A stretch of DNA of 64,000 nt, from NCBI RefSeq assembly GCF_000621125.1, contig NZ_JHZC01000006.1, positions 62,001-126,000 of the forward strand, in the 5' to 3' direction. This document shows positions 57,389-64,000 of this stretch, piece by piece (positions within the stretch are counted from its first letter, which is position 1; the number at the start of each line of letters is the position of its first letter). This DNA comes from Maribacter antarcticus DSM 21422 (lineage in GTDB: Bacteria; Bacteroidota; Bacteroidia; Flavobacteriales; Flavobacteriaceae). The position numbers and the translations under genes were made by a program. The notes beneath the pieces are model-generated. The model was not told the origin of the DNA and made no database searches. It worked only from the letters and a program-made list of their open reading frames with translations.

Positions 57389-58255
57389 TTATTCTTTGAA
57401 ATAATCTGGTCTCCATGATAAATTTCCAAAGATTATCTTAAATCGATCTTTCCACGATTTACACTTTTTTAGATCTTTTCGTATGCTTTTAAATTCTATG
57501 AAATTAATTAACATTGGGTTGTTGGTATTTATATCTTTGGTTAACCCATAAATAACTTTTTCCTCTTCCTTTTGATAGGTTCCAAATACTCGATCCCAAA
57601 TAATCAAAAATCCACCATAATTTTTATCTAGGTATTTTTTATTTGATCCGTGATGTACACGATGTACCGACGGTGTATTAAAAATTTTGTCTAGCCAACC
57701 TAGTTTTCCAATACGTTCTGTATGTATCCATGTTTGAAATTGCGCGACTAGGATAAGTCCTACTATAGCTTGAAAAGGACTAAAACCTATGAGTATCATT
57801 GGAATTAAAAAAGCCCATTCTATCAAGCCCTCCAAAATGCTCAGTCTAAATGAAATACTTAAATTATAATCTTTAGAAGAATGATGCACACTATGCAAAG
57901 CCCATAAAATTCTTTGTTCGTGCTCTATTCTATGCATCCAATAATACGTTAGGTCTGCAGCAAAAAATGCGAGTACCCAAGTCAGTAAGTTTAGAGGTAT
58001 AGAGAGTGGAGTAAGCAAATGAAATGGCATTAAACAAATAACGCCAATGGAACCGACAACTGTTTTTTCTAGAACCTGATTCATTATAAAAATTAAAAAA
58101 TTAGCACCTGTATCTTTCCATCTTCTTTTTTTTGCGGTAATTAAATCTGTTACTGTTTCAATCAAAATTAGGCTAATATTGAAAATAAAAAAATAAGTAA
58201 TGAAGGTCATTATTTGAGATCCTTCAAATAAGGATATTAATCTTGTGAAACTCAT
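57389..58255 (-). CDS. Sterol desaturase / fatty acid hydroxylase superfamily protein
   Basis: 288 residues, integral membrane, with the three diiron histidine boxes: HRIEH near 107, HSVHH near 121 and HRVHH near 198. Family members oxidise lipid chains or ring systems with oxygen. In bacteria these proteins act on fatty acids, carotenoids or sphingoid lipids; which applies here is open. It sits between an outer-membrane-type gene and DUF418 copy 1 in the same operon, which suggests a lipid substrate shared with the acyltransferase-like proteins (inference). Confidence 0.9.
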   Translation of the reverse strand: MSFTRLISLFEGSQIMTFITYFFIFNISLILIETVTDLITAKKRRWKDTGANFLIFIMNQVLEKTVVGSIGVICLMPFHLLTPLSIPLNLLTWVLAFFAADLTYYWMHRIEHEQRILWALHSVHHSSKDYNLSISFRLSILEGLIEWAFLIPMILIGFSPFQAIVGLILVAQFQTWIHTERIGKLGWLDKIFNTPSVHRVHHGSNKKYLDKNYGGFLIIWDRVFGTYQKEEEKVIYGLTKDINTNNPMLINFIEFKSIRKDLKKCKSWKDRFKIIFGNLSWRPDYFKE

Positions 58256-58317
58256 TTTATAAATATTTTAATTTTAGTTGTGCAATTATGGCTTGCGCGT
58301 TCCGAAATAAAATGCAC

Positions 58318-59397
58318 TTAAAAATTAATTCCTAATTCCAATACAAATCCAATATTTCTATTGATTACTTTAGACGTCTGCCATTGTTGAAAGAGACCAG
58401 CTCCAATTACAATTCCAAAATCTTTCCAAGGAATTATTTTCACTCCTTGGTTCGTACGAAGACCTATTAAAAAATTAGTAGATTTTTTGTCTTCTAAATC
58501 TCTTAATACTTCCATTCCGATAGGTACATTTAGACCAATATCGAGATAAACACCAGGTGTTATTTTGAGATAGCCATTGAATCCTAAACCTAAGGCATAC
58601 GAATCAGCAGAACTATACCCACGCTCTTGTACTACATTTGATTTAGCTCTAGATTGACCATACCCTATTACAAAAGGAATAATAAGGTCTTTTTCATTAT
58701 CTGAAAATCCAGTATAGGAAACGTTCCAACCCTCATTATATTTATCCGTCATTCTTTTAAATGTTAGCATATTGAACCACTTCCCTAAAGGAACATAGGT
58801 TTCAAAAGTGGATGCTTCCGTAGTGGAACTCGCATTATCTAGTATTCCATCTTTTGTCAAAATATTGGTAGTATTTGCTTTTTGTGCATTGATGAAGCTC
58901 CGTAAGCAATATTCTAATACCGCTCGGATTCTTTGTTCGTGGGTTTCGTAGATTTCCGTTAAATTAGAAACTGGAAAAACCTGATCTTCATAATGAACTA
59001 CGTTATAAAGTTCTTCTCCGTTTGCTGCATAGAAATACAGTTCAATATAAACCCTTGCTGTTCTCTTATCGATACTTGTTTGTGCTTCTTCAATTTTTAA
59101 ATTATTAATCCTTAAAGTAATCGGAACTCTGTCACCTGTTTTAGGCAGAGCAGCATCCATAAAGTATTTGATTGTTGTTGCAGTACCATTCTCAAAACGT
59201 AGTTTTACTTTCTGATTAGAATTATCTTCTATAACACCAAGGTGTAGCTCTTGACGATCATCTATTACGTTGTCTACATAAAAATTCTGATTCTTAATCT
59301 CGAATGGAACTTTTTTTAAATCTATAGTTGTCTGTGAAAAACAGATAGCACAACTAAAAAACACAGCTAAAATATTTATTATTTTTTTCATCATCAT
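58318..59397 (-). CDS. Exported protein, probable outer-membrane barrel end
   Basis: 359 residues with a signal peptide (about 1-22, ending CFSQ). The first half has a mixed beta pattern, including RVYIELYFYAANGEELYNVV. From about residue 195 to the end (LELGINF), alternating strands and a terminal Phe suggest an outer-membrane barrel or lipid-binding beta structure. I do not recognise a named family. It is seven bases downstream of the lipocalin-like gene and so tightly coupled in the operon. Confidence 0.7.
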   Translation of the reverse strand: MMMKKIINILAVFFSCAICFSQTTIDLKKVPFEIKNQNFYVDNVIDDRQELHLGVIEDNSNQKVKLRFENGTATTIKYFMDAALPKTGDRVPITLRINNLKIEEAQTSIDKRTARVYIELYFYAANGEELYNVVHYEDQVFPVSNLTEIYETHEQRIRAVLEYCLRSFINAQKANTTNILTKDGILDNASSTTEASTFETYVPLGKWFNMLTFKRMTDKYNEGWNVSYTGFSDNEKDLIIPFVIGYGQSRAKSNVVQERGYSSADSYALGLGFNGYLKITPGVYLDIGLNVPIGMEVLRDLEDKKSTNFLIGLRTNQGVKIIPWKDFGIVIGAGLFQQWQTSKVINRNIGFVLELGINF

Positions 59398-59404
59398 TTA
59401 TTTA

Positions 59405-59827
59405 TTAAATAGGTTTATTGTACTGTACTTCGACGTCACTAATTTCACTAATATCATACTTGAGTATTAAGGATTTCTTTGAAATTGAGATGATATAGGC
59501 TTTTATATTTTTACCATTTTTATCGCTCATTACAACATAAGCACCGTTTGTATTTAGGGTGTAAGTTCCTTCTTCTTCTTTACCTTCTGATTTTGAAATA
59601 AAAGTCATGTCTTCCTTAAAAAAGATGTAATCTCCTTTTTCATTTTTGTTGGGCGGATACTCCTTACTTTCGATTTTATAGGTATCTAAATACCATGTAT
59701 CGAATAGCATATTTGTCATGTCTTCCTGTCCAAATATATTGCTACTGACAGCGATTATTAATAGGCTTGTTATGCTTACTGTCTTAATACTATTCTTTAA
59801 TTCCTTATAATTTTTTATCATTTTCAT
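59405..59827 (-). CDS. Small exported lipocalin-like protein
   Basis: 140 residues with a signal-like segment (about 16-34, ending NIFGQ). The remaining beta-rich body (FDTWYLDTYKI near the start, EEGTYTLNTNGAYVVMSDK, then LILKYDIS) has the layout of lipocalin-like domains of Bacteroidota. Start at 59827 overlaps the stop of DUF418 copy 2 by 23 bases, so translation is coupled; an in-frame ATG at 59821 is an alternative. It may bind a small hydrophobic ligand, but this is inference. Confidence 0.72.
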   Translation of the reverse strand: MKMIKNYKELKNSIKTVSITSLLIIAVSSNIFGQEDMTNMLFDTWYLDTYKIESKEYPPNKNEKGDYIFFKEDMTFISKSEGKEEEGTYTLNTNGAYVVMSDKNGKNIKAYIISISKKSLILKYDISEISDVEVQYNKPI

Positions 59828-60932
59828 TGTAACCTGTTTTAGTAATTTTTGATTTGCTTATTAATCCCATTAACATTGATATAGGGCCTTTTGTAAACCT
59901 CAGGCTCCATAACATAGAGAAGATTATAGAAACGATACAGAAATCTATGGCATACAGAAAAGCAACCTCTGTACTTAAGTTGTTTTTACCAAAAAGCAGG
60001 TATACACCTAATATGCCCACAACAACATGTAGTATGTAGTGCGTAAATACCATTTGACCCGTTTTCGCTAGAATTGATAATCCGTCTCTAGTATTCATTT
60101 TTTCAGTAATCCAGACGCATAGTAGGATTATTGTAAAAGACCAGCTTATACCTGAAATCATAAATAGTGGCATCGGTGGGAATGATTCTGTTCCCCAGAT
60201 AGCCAGTATATCTTCGGCCGGCATATTAGTATAGTGCAGAGCGATGTAACCAAGCCTAAAGGAACTCATCTGAACCAAGAAAAATATGGTTATGGATAAT
60301 AATAGGATTAGGTTTCTGTTATTTTTATTTGTTATATTTTGTCTTCCGAGCCATATACCTGCTAGTACGAAAGCGACCCAAGGCACCACAGGATAAAAAC
60401 TATTCACTAGTAAATTCTGGAGAAAACCATTGAAGGTCCAAAAACTATTGTACTGTTTAATGTTCCAATTCCAGCCAGTTCCCAAGTCCACATAACTCAG
60501 AATAAGTGGATAAACAGCGATTAAAATAACTACGAGTATCCATAGACTTTTCGAACGTATTGAAATCAATAAGGCACCGATAGAAATAAAAAAACCGTAA
60601 TAATGTAGAATATCAGTAGGCCATAAAGGCAGGTACATCAATCCCAACACAAATAAAAACGCGCCCTGTTTTAGTACTATTCTTTGTTTTTCCCATAACT
60701 TTATTTTATCGTAATAAAATAAATTTGTCTTGACCAACAAGGAAATTCCAACACCAGCCAATACAATAAAAAGAGCGGCTCCTTTGCCTTGCAACTGATC
60801 TAACACCTTGGACAATAACCCATCATCATTTAGCCTTGCCAGACCCAAATCAAAGTTGACGATGACCATAATGAATAAGGCCAAAGCACTGGCAACATCA
60901 TACCCTTGGATTCGTTGTTTACTTTCGAACAT
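59805..60932 (-). CDS. DUF418/HGSNAT-like polytopic membrane protein (copy 2)
   Basis: 375 residues with about ten membrane helices. It shares with copy 1 the blocks DVASALALFIMVIVNFD, WPTDILHYYGF and FWTFNGFLQNLLVNSFYPVV, including the conserved Asp-Ile-Leu-His. The C-terminal tail differs (KGPISMLMGLISKSKITKTG). Family role is predicted acyl transfer at the membrane. The gene heads the compact part of the cluster and overlaps the lipocalin-like gene. Confidence 0.87.
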   Translation of the reverse strand: MFESKQRIQGYDVASALALFIMVIVNFDLGLARLNDDGLLSKVLDQLQGKGAALFIVLAGVGISLLVKTNLFYYDKIKLWEKQRIVLKQGAFLFVLGLMYLPLWPTDILHYYGFFISIGALLISIRSKSLWILVVILIAVYPLILSYVDLGTGWNWNIKQYNSFWTFNGFLQNLLVNSFYPVVPWVAFVLAGIWLGRQNITNKNNRNLILLLSITIFFLVQMSSFRLGYIALHYTNMPAEDILAIWGTESFPPMPLFMISGISWSFTIILLCVWITEKMNTRDGLSILAKTGQMVFTHYILHVVVGILGVYLLFGKNNLSTEVAFLYAIDFCIVSIIFSMLWSLRFTKGPISMLMGLISKSKITKTGYNENDKKL

Positions 60933-61025
60933 ATAATACAGGTATTTTGGTGTTAGATTTAAGGAGTGTAATTATCGGCTTAGAGGCCGCTCAAGTATTG
61001 CGTTTTGACTTTGTTAGCCTAACTT

Positions 61026-61589
61026 TTAAAAGTTGTAAGAAAGTGCCAATTGGAAGGTTCTATTTTTAATTTTCCCGGGAGTTTTAGTAATATCTAACAC
61101 ACCATAAGAATAGCGTAACCCTATTTCTACATTGTCGACAAGGCGATACCCCAGACCCAAGACTGCACCAAAATCCATTTTTTGATAATCCAATGTAGAT
61201 GGGTTATTGTCTTTTTTGCTTAAAAGAAGTCCAACATAAGGACCTGCCTCAATACTTATTTTCTCAACTGGATAAAATTTTACAAGTGCAGGGAGAAGGT
61301 TTACATAGTTTAACTTTACCGTTTCAAAGCTTCCTTTTTTCTTAGCTCCCTGAACGGAAAACATAGCTTCCGAACGAATCGATACTTTTTCAGTAAATCT
61401 GTATTCCGCAAAAATTCCGGCTAAGGGACTTATTTTACGCTTTCCGTCGGCATTGTTTAGATTCGAGAGATTCACCCCAGCTTTAATCCCGAATTCTAAA
61501 TTGGAGCTGTCATTTGACTGTGCACTGCTTGTAAAGGTTCCGACCAATATTAATGATAATATCAGAGTAGTAGTTTTTAATGCAATCAT
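61026..61589 (-). CDS. Porin family outer-membrane beta-barrel protein
   Basis: 187 residues with a signal peptide ending TSSAQ (about 24). The mature part is a small barrel: GIKAGVNLSNLNN, AGIFAEYRFTEK, IEAGPYVGLLLSKK and a C-terminal LALSYNF, typical of the PorT/opacity-like eight-strand barrels of Bacteroidota. It is 93 bases upstream of DUF418 copy 2 with its own promoter-like element, so it may head the operon or stand alone. Confidence 0.88.
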   Translation of the reverse strand: MIALKTTTLILSLILVGTFTSSAQSNDSSNLEFGIKAGVNLSNLNNADGKRKISPLAGIFAEYRFTEKVSIRSEAMFSVQGAKKKGSFETVKLNYVNLLPALVKFYPVEKISIEAGPYVGLLLSKKDNNPSTLDYQKMDFGAVLGLGYRLVDNVEIGLRYSYGVLDITKTPGKIKNRTFQLALSYNF

Positions 61590-61634
61590 AATTTTTCTTT
61601 TTTAAATTATTATAAATGATTTATATTTATGGGA

Positions 61635-61642
61635 CAAATGTA
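61635..61642 (-). promoter_or_regulatory. Candidate -7 element of the porin gene / cluster
   Basis: The minus strand reads TACATTTG, an exact TAnnTTTG match, 46 bases upstream of the porin ATG and just past the terminator of the AraC gene. No clear -33 TTG is seen, which may mean an activator is needed; the AraC-type protein upstream is the natural candidate. Confidence 0.4.
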
Positions 61643-61685
61643 TTTTGGGATGGGCATTTAAGCGCTCTTCCCTATAATACCAAAC

Positions 61686-61725
61686 AAAAAAAAGTGTCTT
61701 CATTTATCGGGAAGACACTTTTTTT
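61686..61725 (-). terminator. Intrinsic terminator after the AraC-type regulator
   Basis: A perfect 11-bp stem (61691-61701 with 61711-61721) with a 9-base loop is followed by a T-tract on the minus strand, and A/T symmetry on both sides lets it act in both directions. It separates the regulator from the porin gene. Confidence 0.9.
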
Positions 61726-61757
61726 AACTGTTATAAATTGGTAATCAGATGTTTACG

Positions 61758-62876
61758 CTAATCATCAGCGTTGTGAAGTTTTTTAAATTCGGTGGGAGTC
61801 ATTTGTGTATTTTTTTTGAACGCCGTATAGAAAGCAGCTTTACTGTTAAAGCCTACATCTAAAGAAATTGAATAAATTGTATCGGGCCTAAGTTCAAGAA
61901 GCTTCGTTTTCGCAACTTCAATTCTATATTGATTGATATAATCAGGAAAGCTCATTTGGGTATTTTCATTTATGGCTTGTGATATATGATGTACAGAATT
62001 ATTGAGTTTGTCTGCGAGGGTGTTTAGCTTAATATCGAAATCAAGAAACAGCTGTTCTTTTCTAACGCTTTCTTCAATTTGTTTGAACAGATTAAAAGAG
62101 TCAGAAAGGGATGACTTTGCATACTTTTTCTTTGTTGCTTGCGGTAAATCATCAAAAGAACCTGTAAAAGCAAAAACAGGTAAATACATAATCGAATATG
62201 CGAAAATAAAGAAGAAAATGGATAACAAAAACGTTTCAATCTTCATATAGAATTCAAGGGCCTCAATACTATCAGTGTTTAGAACCGTATTGAACCCACT
62301 TGCGAATTGTAACACAATAAATAACAGTATCAATATTTTGATCCACTGATAATTTAGCTGTTCTGATCTATCTAAAACTAGAAAAAGCGGTGCTCTTTGC
62401 AGTTTTATATACCCCAAGACCAATAAAAGAATGTTTATGATAGTGGATACAAGATATTCTAATTCTATCCAAAACCAAACACCATAGTCACCAGCAGATG
62501 CAATTATTTCGTTAACAGTGTCATACTCCAATATAGGTAGAAAAAGAGACCAACGGATAAGGGTATATACTATTAATAGTAAAACCCACTTTTTAAGATT
62601 AACCGCTGTTTTTGTAAATAATGCAATAAAATAGTAGAATAGGGGACCAATAACATGGTATAATAGGTAAGAACCACCCGAATAAAGACTGTTTATATCA
62701 AGTTTGAGCGATAAATAATAATCGAATGACGTATAGGCATATAAAAATACCAATGCACTCAATACCAGCCTTATTTTTTTATCATTGCCCAGGCCTGATT
62801 TTCTTGATAGTATGAAAATACCCAAGAGTAGTCCGAGTATTGAACTAAGTATAGGAGAAACATCCAATAAATTCAT
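61758..62876 (-). CDS. Membrane-anchored AraC family transcriptional regulator
   Basis: About 372 residues from the ATG at 62876 (MNLLDVSPILSS); an upstream ATG at 62984 adds 36 unusual residues and is less likely. The N-terminal 230 residues contain about seven membrane helices. The C-terminal 110 residues hold two AraC helix-turn-helix motifs: KLNTLADKLNNSVHHISQAI, and DTIYSISLDVGFNSKAAFYT followed by AFKKNTQMTPTEFKK. Such 7TM-AraC proteins of Bacteroidota sense envelope or external signals and bind DNA near the membrane. It probably regulates the neighbouring porin/DUF418 cluster (inference from position). Confidence 0.9.
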   Translation of the reverse strand: MNLLDVSPILSSILGLLLGIFILSRKSGLGNDKKIRLVLSALVFLYAYTSFDYYLSLKLDINSLYSGGSYLLYHVIGPLFYYFIALFTKTAVNLKKWVLLLIVYTLIRWSLFLPILEYDTVNEIIASAGDYGVWFWIELEYLVSTIINILLLVLGYIKLQRAPLFLVLDRSEQLNYQWIKILILLFIVLQFASGFNTVLNTDSIEALEFYMKIETFLLSIFFFIFAYSIMYLPVFAFTGSFDDLPQATKKKYAKSSLSDSFNLFKQIEESVRKEQLFLDFDIKLNTLADKLNNSVHHISQAINENTQMSFPDYINQYRIEVAKTKLLELRPDTIYSISLDVGFNSKAAFYTAFKKNTQMTPTEFKKLHNADD

Positions 62877-63116
62877 TGAAACACATTTATTCTGGTGTAA
62901 AAATACAGTTGTTTTAGTTACTAATAATAAAAGTGGTTTTAAATGGATAATAATTACAATTTTTTGATAAAAAAGGTGATTCAATCCTTTTAGATGTTTA
63001 GCCTGTTGTGAAGATTTGTCAGTCAGTAAACTATCATTTAGTTTAAATAGATGGCCGTGTTAAGAAATCGCTTTTGGATTGGACTTGTAACAAAAAAATG
63101 AAAAATTAGACAAGAG

Positions 63117-63887
63117 TTATGCTGCTACATTTTGATTATACATTTCTAGTTCAAATTCTTTAATAGTTTTATACCCCAAAGTGGAGTGTATTCTTCGTCT
63201 CTTATACCATGTTTCGATTCATTGAAAAACAGATAGCTCTGCTTCAGATTTAAGGCTGTAATTGTGTTTATATACCCTTTCTACTTTCAAACTATTAAAG
63301 AATGATTTAGCTTCAGTATTATCCCAACAGGTACCTTTTCTGCTCCTACTTTGTTTTACCAATCCATTATCGCTTTTTAGACTATTGGTAAATTTATAAC
63401 TAGCATATGGAGATGCTCTATCTGAGTTAAAAATAAATTGTTCTGTAATTACATTAGATTTTATAGCCATATGCCATGCAGCAATAATGGTATCCTGTGT
63501 TGTTACATTATCGCTCATAGACCAGCCAACGACTTTTCTACTGAACAAATCAATAATAACAGTTAAAAACATCCAACCCTGTTTGGTTTGCATATAGGTG
63601 ATCTCCGATACCAAGACCTGGTTGTCCCCAAAAACCTTAAAGTCCTGGTTAAGGCTATTGGATGCTATGGGGTAGTTGTGTTTGCTGTTTGTAGTAATCT
63701 TGAATTTACGTTTCCTTCTAGAAAACAGATTATTGACCCTCATTATCCTAACTACCCTGGGTCTTGAGACACGAGGACCTCTTTTTAACAATTCCGCTTT
63801 AACTCTAGGAGCGCCATAACCTCCAAAGCTACCTTCGAAAATATCACGGATAGCCGTGGTTATGACCTCTTTCGGATGGACCCCGTC
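63117..63887 (-). mobile_element. IS3 family transposase OrfB remnant, inactivated
   Basis: An open frame of 257 codons from just after an in-frame TAG (63888-63890) to a TAA at 63117 encodes the integrase-core part of an IS3 OrfB, from VITTAIRDIFEGSFGGYGAP to FELEMYNQNVAA. A TGA at 63219 interrupts it in front of IETWYKRRRIHSTLGYKT. The catalytic residues are damaged: SDITY is SEITY (first Asp to Glu) and the AESFF Glu is Lys (EAKSFF), while HSDRGSQY became NSDRASPY with its Asp kept. The 5' part of orfB and orfA are missing, and no terminal inverted repeats were found. Confidence 0.85.
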
Positions 63888-64000
63888 CTAACTAATTGTA
63901 ACACCCACTTTTACTTATCTTGAACATTTTGCACATCTTCTGAAGCTGGAAATTTAAATTTATGGGGTTTTACAAACCTATATTTCTCCAGTCTCCCTAG

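Noticed and set aside
63911-64000. A 29-codon minus-strand frame running off the window edge
   Set aside because: Too short and cut by the edge; not recognisable as IS3 orfA or another gene.

Overview
The window looks like a chromosomal segment of a member of the Flavobacteriaceae (Bacteroidota), probably marine; I do not assign a genus. The base composition is AT-rich. Promoters resemble the Bacteroidota form (TAnnTTTG at about -7), Shine-Dalgarno sites are weak, and several genes start with TTG. Family types typical of this group are present: fused E1 alpha/beta, DUF6090, DUF7935-like, coiled-coil OmpA proteins, secreted M1 and M16 peptidases, and TM-AraC regulators. No rRNA, tRNA or CRISPR array was seen.

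Region 1 (0.5-20 kb) is mostly housekeeping. It holds a leucine operon on the minus strand (leuC-leuD-leuA-type-leuB) downstream of recG. On the plus strand follow a secreted M1 aminopeptidase translationally coupled to a patatin, a DUF7935-like protein (minus strand), a DUF885 lipoprotein, a degenerate OmpA-like protein with an M20 amidohydrolase and a DsrE-like protein (minus strand), a UvrD/PcrA helicase and a Sua5/YrdC-type protein. A strong bidirectional terminator separates the last of these from a canonical OmpA lipoprotein.

Region 2 (20-43 kb) holds a GT2 glycosyltransferase, an orphan HsdR-N nuclease domain, holA, DoxX, a kinase-transaminase fusion that resembles the hydroxylysine degradation pair, a fused thiamine-dependent E1, and an operon uvrA-LOG-(M1-like domain fused to an outer-membrane barrel). 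These are followed by a HEPN-type pseudogene with three in-frame stops, ackA and pta split by a palindromic repeat element, a DUF819 permease, and a PLP enzyme whose N-terminus carries a perfect-frame 93-bp tandem duplication.

Region 3 (43-54.6 kb) holds an MBL hydrolase, a two-domain M16 peptidase, and a D-amino-acid/muropeptide operon: dgcA-like epimerase, dgcN-like protein, a decayed VanX-type DD-dipeptidase and a nitrilase. Both sides of this operon are gene graveyard: two DUF6090 remnants, a TPR-like remnant and unexplained fragments.

Region 4 (54.6-63.9 kb) is the least explained part: a compact minus-strand cluster with two paralogous DUF418/HGSNAT-like membrane proteins bracketing a fatty-acid-hydroxylase/sterol-desaturase, an outer-membrane-type protein and a lipocalin-like protein. 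A TAP-type alpha/beta hydrolase follows, and a porin and a TM-anchored AraC regulator precede. I read it as a candidate envelope-lipid or small-molecule tailoring system. The window ends in an inactivated IS3 transposase.
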